From contig JADWQD010000005.1 in assembly GCA_016110215.1 (NCBI GenBank), positions 310,001 through 374,000 on the forward strand: a stretch of 64,000 bases of DNA, written 5' to 3'. Below are positions 21,288-33,720 of this stretch, piece after piece. Every line of letters starts with the position of its first letter. Position 1 is the stretch's first letter. A program made the translations under genes and the position numbers. The notes beneath the pieces are model-generated. The model worked only from the letters and a program-made list of their open reading frames with translations. It searched no databases and was not told the DNA's origin. The DNA comes from Capronia americana. Its lineage: Eukaryota > Ascomycota > Eurotiomycetes > Chaetothyriales > Herpotrichiellaceae.

Positions 21288-22963
21288 ATGGAAGAAATCA
21301 AGTTGGCCGCCGCACCGAACCGGGTTGACGATGGATCGGACGTATGGGAGCAGAGCCCTGCCAATCCGTACAACTGGAGTCGCGGCAAGAAGCTCTACCA
21401 CACGAGCATCTGTGCGACGTATGCTTTCACGATGTATGTTGCTTCGTAGCTTGACGGCGTGCAACCCGCTGACGTCTTCTCAGCACTTTCATGTCCTCCA
21501 TCTACTCGTCCGGCTACAAGCAAGTGATGCAGAAATACCACGTCTCGTCAACAGTCTCCCTGCTCGGCGTGTCACTATTTTGCCTGGGATTGGCGTTTGG
21601 ACCCATGATCGCAGCTCCCTTGAGCGAGACGGCTGGCAGGCTGATCATCTACCGACTCAGCCTTCCTATTGCCACCCTGTTCGTGGTGGGGTCGGCCGTA
21701 TCAGACAGCCTTGCGTCGGTGCTGGTTTGTCGGTTCTTTGCTGGGGCTTTTGGCAGTCCTGCTTTGAGTGTCGGCTCGGGCACGATTGCAGATATATGGA
21801 TACCGAAGTATCGGACGATGGCGACTTCGTTCTTTGTCATGGCACCGAATCTTGGACCAAGTCTTGGTAGGTGCGAATAGACGACCATAGGCGGCTGCTG
21901 ACCGAGAGGACCGACTAGGGCCGGTGATAGGTGGGTTTGTTGAGGAGAACAAAGGCTGGCGTTGGCTTGAGTGGGTGTCAGTCTTTCTCGCCGTGCTCAC
22001 ATATGTCTGGGCCTTGAAAATGCGCGAGACTTACAAAAAGACCATATTGGAAGAGATCAAAAAGGAAAAATTGGGGCCGCAAACGAGGATGCAGAGAGAA
22101 CCCATCCGAGCATCAACCATTCTCGATGCATTGAAAAGGTGGACATCAACTTATCTGGGGAGGCCGCTTGTTATGCTGGGCACGGAACCCGTCGTCCTGT
22201 TCCTCAGTCTCTATGTCGCTCTTAACTTCGGCATCCTGTACAACTTCTTTCCTGCAGTCCCGTGGTCGTTGTCGAGGACGTACGGTTTCAACGAGGGACA
22301 GTCTGGGCTTGCGTTCGTTGCCATTGCAATCGGGTGTCTGTTAGCCACGGCCACATGTGTCACCTTCGACTGGTTCTTCAAGAGGAGGCCGCAAAAAGAC
22401 CAGACCGCGCAGTCCAAGCACCTCGAGCAGAACCTGTGGCCGGCAATGGTCGGCAGTCTCGGTGGCCCGATCGCTTTGTTCTGGTTCGCCTGGACAGTCC
22501 GTCCGGATATCCACTGGGCGAGTCCTGTTTGCGCGCTGATCCCTTTCGCCTGGGGTAATCTGTGCATATTCGTAAGTGGCCCCTCATGCGCATTCTGTCA
22601 CCGGCTGCTGACAACGTTTCCAGTCCTCGGCGATCAGCTATTTGATCAATATTTACGGGTCAATGTATGGTGCTTCGGCCAGCGCTGGGAACTCGTTGGC
22701 GCGGTATGGATTTGCCGCTGCTTTTCCTCTTTTCGCAGTGCAGAGTAAGTGCTTATCCCCGTCAATGAGACCTCCTTAATTCCCGGGAGCGAAAGTGGCT
22801 GACACCAAAGTCTTATCAAGTGTACGAGAATTTAGGCACAGGCAAAGCCACAAGTATCCTTGGGGCCTGTTCCGCGGTAATGGTGCCAATTCCCTGGGTT
22901 CTTTACCGGTGGGGGCCTTCAATCCGCAGCCGGAGTCGTCGGGCCGTGTCATTGACTGTGTGA
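21288..22963 (+). CDS. MFS transporter, DHA1-type drug/polyamine exporter
   Basis: Five exons, 21288-21433, 21484-21866, 21919-22571, 22624-22744 and 22821-22963, give 481 residues with all phases closing. The N-terminal NPYNWSRGKKLYHT is the hallmark of fungal DHA1 12-spanner proton antiporters. ALSVGSGTIADIW, GPVIGGFVEE and WRWLEWVSVF follow, as does RPLVMLGTEPVVLFLSLYVA at the start of the second half. The last exon ends with an Arg-rich cytosolic tail. Members export drugs, polyamines or secondary metabolites at the plasma membrane. The final membrane segments are compact and the protein is slightly short, but no segment is clearly missing. Substrate unknown. Confidence 0.9.
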
Positions 22964-24326
22964 TGCCTTGGGATGTAAATGCAGGTACGCAAGTGTAGAA
23001 AAGAGCGTAGAAAACTAGACGGGCTCGCCTTTTCAACGGTAATCTGATGCGTGGTGCTGGAGGGAGACGCAAACTCGGTGTGCCTAAGCCAAAGTCCAAG
23101 TGAGGTCGAGGTTGTCTAGTTTTCCCTCCAGGTACCGTGACTTGTATTCGCAAAGCCTATTGCGCGGCGTTGGACAAATGTAGAATAAGATGAGGGTTTC
23201 AACTCGACGACTCTTTCATGCGTCGAAGCGAGCCTGCGGATCTCTCGTCCCGCCCACAGAGTCATGGTAAGAGATACTGGGAGCGATGCGTATGAGGGCT
23301 TCTGCCCCGTGTTGGTATTTCTAACTCTGTGGATAACCACCGAGGAGCCGCGTAAAGTGCGCGGAGAACGGGTGAGCATGGGATCATTCAGAATGGACTA
23401 AATAGTAGGGAGTATGGGGGGAGAGAACTCGATGAGTACAGAGTCATCAAAACTGTAGCAAACGCATGGTCACGTGGGAGAGCTGCTCCTTGCCCGGAGT
23501 CAAGGCGAGAAGCTCACTTCTCAATCCTCAGTCGTTCCGGCGTGAGACAAACACTTTCGAGATACTACATTACTTGACATACTGCCTTATAGACACCGAG
23601 GTTGTCTCAGAACCATCGTAGCTATGCGATCTCTCTAGTCAGCGTGGACTGCTACACGAAGCGCCAGATCGTTGCCGGCCTCGCTTCCGGGGAATGGCAC
23701 GAGCAGTTCACCGTAATTATCTTCTTCCGGGCAAGTATCAGTCAATCGAACAACACCGGTCCGAGGGGGGCTGTCCGGTGTCAGCACCTCGACAAGAGAC
23801 CTCATGCTCAAGCATGAGGCTGTACAAATCGTGAAGAATCCGTAATCATGCGTTATTATCTCCTGTAGCTGTATGGCTGGCCGTGGTAATGTACAGTGAA
23901 AACTCATCGCTCGTCTCGTCAAGGTGTGATACTTCATCCAACCATGCTCTCAGTCCCGTGCCTGCCGGAAAACACCCTGCCGCCAAAGTACAAGATACAA
24001 GCTTGAGTCGCGTGGCAATATTATAGTTCGTCAAAGTCATGAGGTGCAAAGTATACTCAACACCACTTTCCAACAAGTCTAGGGACGCCAATGATTGTAG
24101 TGGCGGGTGCATACGTTCCCGTCCCACTCGCTTCGAGGCTGTGAGTTGACGTGCTTTCCTGTGTTGCTCGAGTATAAGTCGCCCACCGCGCCATCGGCGG
24201 CGGCAAGAGTAACAAAATCCCAAAGCGGACGTGGTGAAGTGCCGTACGGGTAGCGCGTGCATATAAGCACAGCTTTCGTTCTTCTCACCTGATCGGTAAG
24301 GCATGACGACACTGGCCTCTCCGCTT
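22964..24326. other. Convergent intergenic region
   Basis: It separates the MFS gene (+) from the kinase gene (-). A perfect short hairpin with arms CCTCATGC/GCATGAGG lies near 23800-23820. No gene-like frame; the longest frames overlap the kinase 3' end and lack domain features. Confidence 0.55.
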
Positions 24327-26339
24327 TCAAAGTCGCCAGCCATTGGAGCCCTGCTGGCTGTCGTCTAGGGATGCATACTCCTCAAGCCAAGCACAGTCAA
24401 TGACTCTTGAGATATCCCATCGTTGGCTTTCATCCATTTCAAGGCAGCCACTAACGAGCTGCTCCACATCACCGCCTCCTTTCTCCGCTAGGAGGGCGCG
24501 GTTCCAGTCTCCTGCCAAAATGGCCATAACCACCCGTGGTTGGAAGGCGTTTTGGAACGGCCGCGAGCCCACAACCATGCTGTAGACGCAGACACCATAC
24601 GCCCATATGTCAACAGCAGGGGAGACAATGGCGCGTTCAGCATTCCCAGGATCTTTGATTCGGTTTGCAACCTTGAGGATCTCCGGCGCCGCATACTCGA
24701 GGCTTCCACCAGCGAAAGCGGAGGTGGATGTATCAGCGGGTCCGTAAGGCTTTCGCGGCGGTCTGTCGACGTTGTTGAATTCGGGGCTCGGGGGCCCCGA
24801 TATGCTGTCCGTGGACAGCCATTCTGCCATGCCGAAATCGCAGAGCCGGAGCAGGCCAGGACCTCCGTCGCTTCCGGGCTCTATGAGGCAGTTTTCCAAT
24901 TTCACGTCGCGATGCACGACTCGGGCGTCGAGGTGGAGATAGCGTAGCGCCGCAGCGAGTTGATACGAGTAGCTTTTGGAAAATTCCGGGGGAACGCCCT
25001 GGCGGTTAGCGCGTACAAGATCGAAGAGAGTCCCGCCTATGTTGAGCGGGATGAAGCAGAAAGTGGCATCGTCTAGCTTGTAAACCGCTTCTAAGGGGAG
25101 GATATTTGGATGATTGAGGAAACGCCAGAGTTCGACCTCGTGCTCGAATTCTGCCTGCGCTTCCTCATTTTCAGCCTCGCTTTTGCCGTCGATGTGACGG
25201 CGGACAATCTTGACGGCAAGAATGCGGTGTCTGCCATCCTGCAGTTGTGTCACTTGTTTGATCGTGCTGAAACCACCGTAGCCTATCTGCTTCCCCAGCA
25301 CATAATCATCGCCAATGGCTTGTCCTTCGGCGTCGCACGCAAGTGGGCCCGCATCAACTCCCTCACCATTCGTGCCACTGCTCATGGAAAAAGCGCGCAG
25401 GTACGAGGATGCGGCGGACCTCGGAGACCTTGTGATGGAGCCGGAGGTGTCCCGTCGAGAGGCCCGCCCGCCCAGCTCTCGCATGCTCCTATTGCGCAAA
25501 CTACCCGCGCGAGCGAAAAAATCCTGCGGGGATGCGCTGCTTTCGCCATCTCTCCATCTTTGCGAGACTGTGCGCCGGAACGGTTTGGGTTCTTCGTAGG
25601 AGAATGCTTGTCCCGTAAAGGGGCCGTTTGGTGAAGCCACAGTGGGCGATAAAGCGAAATTCGACTCCTCTTGAGGAGTAACGGCTTGCTCATCAGGCGA
25701 AACGGTGGAATTGGTCAGCATCGACATGGTGTCGCGCAAATTCGGTTCGGATTCTCTGGCTAAAGCGTCGACGGTGGTTTGTAATAAAGGGAAACGGCCC
25801 TCGCCAACGCGCGCTTGCTCTCTGGGCGGGCTGGACGAGTACTTGGGTAGGTGACGGCCCGTGAGGGGATGGTAGTGCGTGCGACCCTCCGACTCACTGT
25901 GCGCGCGGTCATTGTGTGCCCGGGATAACTTCTGTGCTTCCGCCATGGCCTGCAGCATCGAGCGGCCTCGTTCGCGAGGTTTCGAAGGCTTTTCCAAGGG
26001 CTCTTCCATGCTCTGACGGTGTCCCGAGTCCAGCTTGATTTCGGAATTGAAGCTGACCGAAGGATGGCGATCCTGCATGTATTGGTCTATGTAACTCGTA
26101 GGGCCCGTAGAGCCTGATAGCACGGCTGAAGAATCGCTCGGGGCCGGGATGTCGACAGGAGGAGTCGCCGTTGCGCGAATAGTGTCCTGGCTGGTGCCGA
26201 AACTCTTGTAGAGTGGCCGTGACAGACCAAATGGTATCTCATGGGACTGCGCGCCCCCAGAAATCTCTGCGGCGTCATGTTGGCTGGGCGAATTCAGATG
26301 TAGGCTTTCGAGACGATGGCTGTTGTCAGCCTGCGCCAT
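24327..26339 (-). CDS. Serine/threonine protein kinase with long disordered N-terminus
   Basis: An intronless 670-residue frame from the ATG at 26339; the open frame further upstream uses only non-ATG codons. Residues 1-340 are Ser/Pro/Arg-rich and probably disordered. The kinase domain spans about 345-655: glycine loop GKQIGYGGFSTIK, VAIK-type lysine in LAVKIVRRH, HRDVKLEN (near 475), CDFGMAEW (near 502), YAAPEILK (near 553) and DIWAYGVCVYSM, with the SRPFQNAFQP lobe and a closing WLEEY. All catalytic residues are present. It looks like a fungal CAMK-like kinase with the regulatory tail at the N-terminus; I could not match it to a named subfamily. An insert after DFG (about residues 507-545, Pro/Ser-rich) lengthens the activation segment. 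Confidence 0.9.
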   Translation of the reverse strand: MAQADNSHRLESLHLNSPSQHDAAEISGGAQSHEIPFGLSRPLYKSFGTSQDTIRATATPPVDIPAPSDSSAVLSGSTGPTSYIDQYMQDRHPSVSFNSEIKLDSGHRQSMEEPLEKPSKPRERGRSMLQAMAEAQKLSRAHNDRAHSESEGRTHYHPLTGRHLPKYSSSPPREQARVGEGRFPLLQTTVDALARESEPNLRDTMSMLTNSTVSPDEQAVTPQEESNFALSPTVASPNGPFTGQAFSYEEPKPFRRTVSQRWRDGESSASPQDFFARAGSLRNRSMRELGGRASRRDTSGSITRSPRSAASSYLRAFSMSSGTNGEGVDAGPLACDAEGQAIGDDYVLGKQIGYGGFSTIKQVTQLQDGRHRILAVKIVRRHIDGKSEAENEEAQAEFEHEVELWRFLNHPNILPLEAVYKLDDATFCFIPLNIGGTLFDLVRANRQGVPPEFSKSYSYQLAAALRYLHLDARVVHRDVKLENCLIEPGSDGGPGLLRLCDFGMAEWLSTDSISGPPSPEFNNVDRPPRKPYGPADTSTSAFAGGSLEYAAPEILKVANRIKDPGNAERAIVSPAVDIWAYGVCVYSMVVGSRPFQNAFQPRVVMAILAGDWNRALLAEKGGGDVEQLVSGCLEMDESQRWDISRVIDCAWLEEYASLDDSQQGSNGWRL

Positions 26340-27618
26340 TCCGCGAAGAACAATATCATGAGATGCGACCACTTCGAGGCGAGCTTCGCGGGAGGTTTCG
26401 GTGCTGACTCGTGTAGGGTAAAAGCGAGGGCTCTCAGCAGACCTGCAAGCTGACTATTGCCATGGTGAAGCGGATGGTCGTGAGAAAAGTCTTGACTCTT
26501 GAGAGCAGAAGCCGGCGGGAGTTTTGCACGTGCAGCGGGGTGAAGAGCTTGGTTGACGCGGAAATGCGAGGAAAAAGATTAGCAGGCGATCCCCCCGGCC
26601 CCTCGCTACGCCCAGGCCTCAGTCAGAAGCATGTTCTCAGCGGCGGGTTCCGTGGAAGTGCTCCGTATCCATGCTCCATACGAGTCCTTCCTGGCGTCTC
26701 CAAGACAATTAGAAGGCGATAATCAAGGGTCACATGAGCATGATTCTGCGGCAAAGAAGGCACAGAAAGAAAAAAAAATGCGCCTTTCCCCATATTCAGC
26801 GCCGATGAGCATCATTAGGACGTGGGCATGCCGATAATTGGTGACCCTGAACCCCACTACCTCGTATGTACATGTAATTGTACCTCGTACTATCCGGGCC
26901 TGAGCCGCCTGAGACCCAGATGGGCCAAAACAGGCGCTGGAAACTTGTAAGGCGCTAACCGACCCTGCATGCCCGACTTGTCCTGCCCTAAATAATTCCA
27001 CAGCGGCTCCCCTGAAGACGATTCGCCGGTTCCTGAGCCCGCCGTGCCCATCTGGATTCGCAGGCTTGCAGGGCATGCCTAGCAGCAGGGTGTCTGCCCA
27101 TCCACCTCCGCGAAATCCTGAAACAACATCCTCCTTTCCGCTTTCGTTCTTCTCAATTATGGCCAATTCTTGACAGGGGAAGTCACGCCTGCGTTTTACC
27201 TGCTCTCCCTTCATTCTCGTCCATTGAACCGATTCCATGATCTACGCTTGATCGCCATCACCACCTATTCTTGGTACTGCTCAGCACCTGCGCTTGCGCG
27301 TACGACACTCTTTCGAACCGCTTCCACTCTTTCGCTCTGAATCCTCCGTCCTGAACGCGTCGCAATCATTGTCGACCGAGCCCGCAAGACTCTCTGCACC
27401 ATCACAGTCCTTACCGCGTCTGACCTCGAGGAGCAGCCTCGAAGGCCTCTGTCCGTCGCTCCACCCTTGACCGCTACATAGCATTGTCCGAACCTCCCTT
27501 CGTGAACAAGTGCGCGCTTATCTGGACTCGTCCGATCCTCTATGCGACCTGCATTCTCTCCAAGCCCGTCAATTCTGGTGGGCGAGCAATTAACGCGACA
27601 CCCAACTCTGCGGCATAG
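26340..27618. other. Divergent promoter region between kinase and Tea4-like genes
   Basis: About 1.3 kb, with an A-rich tract near 26755-26780 and pyrimidine-rich stretches toward 27300-27550 that would be 5' leader of the plus-strand gene. No ORF is supported. Confidence 0.5.
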
Positions 27619-30609
27619 ATGGTTCGCACCATGACCACCTTAAAGCCACAGCTTGTTAGGGCTGGTAAGCGCACTTCGATGGCCTCAATTCGTGGAACAG
27701 GGCATGCTTACTCGACCTTTATCTAGATACCCTCGATTTACAAGATCACAGCTCGCCGTCTGCCAAAGACCACTCGAGACAGCCTAATCATCCTTCACCG
27801 TACGGGTATGGCCCGGCTGCGCCGCATCAAGCGCAGGCTTTGAGACACGCCGAGAACGAAGCATACCAGGAACAGCATACGAGCCCCCGGGCTTCCGAGG
27901 ACAGGGTCAATGGCGGTTTTCAGCCCGATCAGCATTTCTACGACGATTTAGACGACGACCGAGAAGACGAACTCCCGAGCTCTCAGAATGCGGCGAACGG
28001 GGGAGGATACAATGGGCAGGACCCGGATCAAGGGGACGGCGGGGACTCCCAGGATGAAGATATGGATGACGACCTGATGGACAAAATCTCGAGCTCCCCT
28101 TCAATTGAAGATGGTAAATACTCCCTTCCCCTTTGGCCGCCGCGAGTCGATTCTGTGGATTCTGAAGCTTCCCCGGCTTCACTTTCAACGCCGACTCGAG
28201 GCAATCCCTTCTCTTCCTCATCACCATTTTCTTCTACGCCCGATCACTTCCCTTTGCACCCGTCGCTTTTGTTTCACCCGGCAAGTCATCATGGTGAGTA
28301 CACCACGGACCGAGACCGACCGAGATCGAGTCAGTACTTCCCGTATCGGCAGTCTGAAAATTGGGAGACTTCATCGGCGACCCCGTCAGCCGACTTTACC
28401 CCGCAACAGAGCTACATCCCGCTGTCGGAATCCCAGGAGTTTAGGAGATATCTACTGCCGCTTGACGATCCACTCTTAGCCGATGCTGTCGAAGATTATG
28501 GAGACGACTTTCCCTATGACGAGGACGACGAATGGGAAGACGAGGAGACCTACCTGCCCGAACCCGATTCAAGTTCGGATGATGACACCGATGATTTTCA
28601 GTTTTCTCCAGATGATCGCTTTGTCGACTCAGGTTGGGGAGGAGAATGCTTACGAGAAACAGAGGACATTGATTTCGAGTTTGTGTACGCGCTACACACG
28701 TTCGTCGCGACCGTCGAGGGTCAGGCCAATGCCACAAAAGGTGACACCATGGTGCTGCTTGATGACAGCAACAGCTACTGGTGGCTTGTCCGAGTGGTCA
28801 AGGATGGCAGCATTGGTGAGTGACTCTTCGGCCCAATTAATGTCCATACTTGCTAAGGTCGCACAGGCTATCTGCCCGCCGAACACATCGAGACGCCCAC
28901 CGAACGCTTAGCCCGACTTAACAAGCACAGAAACGTGGATGTATGTTTTTTGCCACCTGTGTTGCGCTTCACTGACATCATGCCAGCTTTCTGCTTCTAT
29001 GCTTGGAGATAACCCGGAGAAGTCGAAGAATCCTTTGAAGAAGGCAATGCGTCGAAGAAACGCCAAAACAGTCCAATTTGCTCCGCCCACGTACTATGAG
29101 CCCTCGGATTACGAGTACTCTGACGAAGAGGAAGATGGAGAAGACTCCCGGAATGATCAGACGGGTATCGAAACACCCGAGGAAGCGGACAGTGGAGATG
29201 ACCAGCAAGAGGCTTCTACCACCTCGGCCGAGCCTCAAGAAGCACGAAGTACAGTCGCAGTCAATGGGGTCCAGCGCATGGCCAGCACCGACAGTCTGAA
29301 GAACGAAGCAGCGTCCAGTCCAGTCAAGGCTCAACAACCTGGATCAGAGCAGAGGGAAGCCGACGAACCTCTTCAGCGATCGAGGAAAGGAGTGGTGAGG
29401 AACACCGATTCCTTCTTCAGGGATGACACGGTCGAGACGAAGAAAATTTCATTAACGCCGCGATTGTTACGAGGTGATTCGGACTCTGGCGCCTCTGCGG
29501 AACAGGAGGCACGCCAACGTCCCAGCCTGGAAACATTCGACAAGATGATCGGCACGGACGACAAATCCAAGGAGAAGAAGAAGGAAAAGAAGGGTATGCT
29601 GAGCGGGCTATTCAAGCGCAAGAAGGGCAGTGCACAGGACGAGCCCGAGAAACTGGGTGAGGACGCCAGACAGTCGCCAGGCTCAAAAGACTCCGCGGAG
29701 TCGTTGTCCATGAAACCCGAGGGAGGCCCCGAACGCAAGCCGAGTAAATTGCAGAAGACCCCTCCAGCTATATCACCAAAGGCGTCTCCTACTGAGGCGC
29801 GGCATCCCCAACAGTCACTGGGTCCGTCGTCTGCAGGTCCGACAGGGCCCGCCGCTGAACCACTGACGCTGCAAAAACCCGAGCCTGAACCTCAGCAAAC
29901 TGAGGCACCGCAGCAGTCCCAGTCGGCACAGGTCAACCGCTTCCCTTCTCTGACCGAGAAGAGGTCGATATTTTCACCTATAACGACCGCACTCAAGTCG
30001 ACGCCTTCAACCGGTTCAGACACTGACTCGCCAAATAAGCCGGTCTATTCGAAACGAGCTAAAGAAAGATTTGCAATAGACGAGAGCGACTCTGAGACAG
30101 ATGACAAGAAGCTTAAGGTGGAGGAACATGATCGAATGAGTGTGTCCCCTGTCACCGACCCGCTGGGACCAGCACAGAGGTCAGACTCTGCCATGCAGAT
30201 TTCGCCTCTGCAAGCGTCGGGACCTGGCAGATTCGGAGAAAGCACGATGCACAGCCAGGCACCGGCAGTTCTCAGTTCATCTCCGCTACCGCACGACACT
30301 CATCCACCAGAGTCTGAGGGGACTGTTAGTACCTCAAAACCATCGCCCTCCACAGCGACTCATACGCCTTCAACTTCAAGGTCCACACCCACATGGTCTG
30401 ACGCGTCATTAAGGTCGTACATGGAGAACAGCCAGGATATCAAAGACCTCCTTATTATTGTCCACGACAAATCCAACGTAACGCCAGTTGGACCGGATCA
30501 CCCGCTCATGCACAACCTTTTCCTGGACGAGCGGACGAAGCTGGCAGAGATGCAATCACAGCTTGATACCATGCTAATGTCCTGGATATCAAAGAGAACT
30601 CAAACTTAA
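27619..30609 (+). CDS. teaC: Tea4/Bud14-like SH3 polarity protein (TeaC-type)
   Basis: Four exons, 27619-27664, 27727-28815, 28867-28940 and 28987-30609, give 943 residues. The N-terminal third is acidic and disordered. An SH3 domain at about 334-400 reads VYALHTFVATVEGQ, then DDSNSYWWLVRV and GYLPAEHIETPTERLARL, split by introns after SIG and after the NKHRNVD that follows the domain. Straight after it, KTVQF at residues 430-434 is a protein phosphatase 1 docking (RVxF) motif inside AMRRRNAKTVQFAPP. This order, SH3 then PP1 docking, is that of fission yeast Tea4 and budding yeast Bud14, which link microtubule-delivered polarity marks, formins and PP1 at the growth tip. The C-terminal half is Ser/Pro-rich with a basic KKEKKGMLSGLFKRKKG patch. 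The second in-frame ATG, four codons on, could also start it. Confidence 0.85.
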
Positions 30610-31238
30610 TGCATACAACGACTTGAGCGACTCGGAACTTCAGATTGGGGTTTTTACTTTGTGCTCTCAACATTCTGCAACTACTATTGTACAATTTCGG
30701 TTCTTGGCATGTCGAAGCAGCTGCTCGACTTGTACTATTAGGGAATAGGCGTTCTCTTTCTTGGAATCTTGGTCACGACGATATATCTAAGAGAAGAATG
30801 AACGATGAAAGATCGGAGATACTTATAGGCTGGGCTTGTGTACAGGCATTATTCCGCATCTCAGCGGATGGTATGGTGGGAGGTCGGAGCTTCGAGGAAT
30901 GTTGGGTTGGGCTCCTATCATCGCCAAAGGGGCCATACGCAGAGATCACGAGACAGGGTACATTTGACTCTGAATCCACGGCTCTCATAAAAATGGTCGA
31001 GGGTATGCGAAGAATGCCCATCTGCCCTCCCTGCGAAAAACGTGCCACGTGACCAACAGTCCACTTGCCTGCGGAGTCGTCAAAAAACCACTTCGATTGA
31101 CACTCGACCTTGAACGTGAAGTAACCGTCCCCTCACTCTGTTTCTGACTCTCACTGTAGTCCTCCCAGCCTCTCAGGGAGAGTGTTACCTGTCCGCACCA
31201 GGTTTCGTCGACCCGCTTCATGGATTCAACGTTGCACC
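30610..31238. other. Intergenic region
   Basis: Tea4-like gene 3' flank and cyclophilin promoter. No gene-like frame seen. Confidence 0.6.
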
Positions 31239-31815
31239 ATGTCTGTTACGGTGGGTGCTTCATCGACCGCATCATTATTCCGGTATACTAATTGTATAGC
31301 TGCATACTACCCACGGTGACCTCAAAATCGAAGTCTTCTGCGAATCCGTGCCCAAGACGGCGGAGAACTTCCTTGCGCTCTGCGCCTCGGGAGCCTACGA
31401 TGGCACTCCCTTCCACCGCTTAATCCCGGATTTCATGGTCCAAGGGGGGGATACCTCCCAATCACCGCGTAACGCCAGTGCAGAAAACCCCATCGCAAAA
31501 GGTGGCACATCTATATGGGGCAGCTATTTCGAAGACGAGATCAGGACTCCCGCACTGAGACATAGCGGTCGCGGAATGGTGTCGATGGCGAATAAAGGGC
31601 CTGGCACAAACGCCAGTCAGTTCTTCATCACATTCAAAGATGCGCCGCATTTGGATGGCAAGAACACGGTGTTTGGACGGGTTCTTGATGGGGCAGAGGA
31701 GGGCGGGACGCTTGACAGGATAGAGGGTGTGGAGGTGGACAAGAAATATCGACCGAAGGAGGAAAAGATTGTGTTGCAGAGCGTTACTATACATGCGAAT
31801 CCGTTGGCAGAGTGA
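31239..31815 (+). CDS. Cyclophilin, PPIL3/Cyp10-type peptidyl-prolyl isomerase
   Basis: Exon 1 is only 12 nt (31239-31250, MSVT). A 49-nt intron with branch CTAAT and acceptor TATAG leads to exon 2, 31300-31815. The product has 175 residues. It starts LHTTHGDLKIEVFCE and has FHRLIPDFMVQGGD, the catalytic Arg among them, MANKGPGTNASQFFIT, LDGKNTVFGRVL and the C-terminal KYRPKEEKIVL that marks the spliceosome-associated PPIL3 group. It has no signal peptide. Prolyl isomerisation in spliceosomal complexes is the known role of the family. The tiny first exon is what fixes the start; without it the protein would lack its first beta strand. Confidence 0.92.
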
Positions 31816-33720
31816 GTGGAAGATGAGGGACACAAGCAGAAAGCCGCGACAGAAGCGTGATGGTTCCTACCTTACCATCTGAACACGACACACCCGGGGC
31901 AATTCGTCGACGACAACCTTCGAAGTATGTTGCAAACCATCGGTTTCATGAGGGAGGCCACGAGCAATCAAAGTGCTGAAGATTTCTCCAGACACCGATC
32001 CTTAGCAACGAGCGTTTTCGTGGACACTGCTGCCGTGCAGGTAGGCTCAATGCTCACGCCTTGATATCAAAGTACGATTTAACAAGCTTTCATGACGAGT
32101 CCATCTCCCCATCGGTACCACATTGGACGATCAAGAAATCTTGAAGCTTCGGAACGCAAAGACTTACTCAATCAAAAGCCAGGTGCATATCTTGACGTCC
32201 TCACCGAAGCGGATGTGTACGTGAATGACATTTATACTCCCCGATGAGCGGCCTTACAGGTGCACGGCTACCAGAGGCATGGATGCGTTGTCTCTGAGCG
32301 ACCCTGGGGCCGAATCTAACTCCCTTCACTCCGTGGACGGACTTGAAAGTCCAATGGAGTCAGGGACGCCAAATCAGCAAACGGCTCGCTAGTGCCGCAG
32401 AGATCAGCGTATCATGTCTCGGAGATATATTGACGGGCACGTTCGACCTGCAGGTGCTCCCACATCGTACTCAGATCGGGCAGACGATACGAGAAGAGAA
32501 CAGGAGCAGATGGCGAGACCAGAGATGGATCAAAAGGCTTGGTTCGGAGTATGATAATCGTAGCATGTTCCAAGCCACACCTGGTGACGAAGCTGGGTAC
32601 TAAGTATTGTCGCTGCTCCTGCTCACAAGCGTGATGACCCGTGATAGGCGGTGCGGGGCGAGCTGTGGCGCCCACTTGACGACGAGCCGCCGCTAGATGA
32701 GGCTGAACCGTCACACCGTCTGGCCCCTTCGACAACTGCTGGGATCCTTGGATGGCCAGAGATCGAGTTGACGACTACGCATCTCGGACTGTGAAATCTT
32801 GACGAGCTCCCCGATATTTCAGAGCCATCATGACTGAATGCAGTCTGCGCGATCCGAGGCCGGAATGGTGCTGACTGGTGAGTAACGGAGTAGTATTACC
32901 TAGTGATAGAAGGGTGATCGATGCCAAGAGCTTCGTTCCGTGGCCTACGCAGATGCTTGCCAGGAAGTTCTGGGCACGGAGAAATGCCATTTGACATACC
33001 CTGCAGCTTAATTGAGTCCTTCGCGGGATATGCACACATGTGGGCAAGAAATGGGCCATAGGGATGGATTGGGGTCTGGGTCGACGTGGGCTTTTACAGT
33101 AGCAACAGCAAATATAAGGCTCGGGGGGTCGTTAGGCGACCCTGGTGCTAACTGGCAAGTGCCTGCGCGTCTTGTCCTACGCTCGACTCGTGCGTAATAA
33201 TCCGGCCCTGGCATCTCTGCTGGGCATCAACTTGATGACCTGCAGACTGACCACATTTACTTCCATACTCGTGTATCGCTTCCTCTGCGGCCTGGGCACA
33301 GCCGCGCTCACATTTCACATCCGACTCACATTCAGCTCATCTTCAAACACTCTCATTCGAACATCCTTAAGACCATCGCCCGAGACCACCGCATCTCGCT
33401 CGCCTCGTCCCCGCCTTTGATCTAGACTGCGCGACGCTGACTTGTGTGCCTGCGGCCCGCCCAGGTTTCCACTCTCCGCCCAAACAAAGACGGACGTCCA
33501 ACACAAGCCTATTGAGCCAGACATAACAAAGACACATACCCACGCATTCATCGTTTATTCTCTGCATGTAACAACCTTGGCGCCTCATGGGCTTCACACT
33601 GTCGCTCAGACCCAGGCCGCCGCACCTCTCGAACTCCAGTCCTATCAGAGCCCGCTTGCAAAGGGCGTCCTCACTTCCCCGTGGTAATGGTCCCAGTATA
33701 GGCTCTGGCTCAACGAGAAG
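31816..33720. other. Intergenic region
   Basis: Nearly 2 kb without a convincing gene. Several frames of 80-110 codons exist on both strands, but they have no ATG-to-stop coding character or family motifs. The last 400 bp are C/T-rich with TCATC and CATTC words, as expected for a fungal promoter and 5' leader of the arrestin-fold gene. Confidence 0.5.

Noticed and set aside
23795..23825. Hairpin CCTCATGC/GCATGAGG as a terminator or element end
   Set aside because: Isolated short palindrome with no T-run, target-site duplication or transposase nearby.
23846..24343. 165-codon minus-strand frame overlapping the kinase 3' end
   Set aside because: No features, and it would overlap the well-supported kinase coding end.
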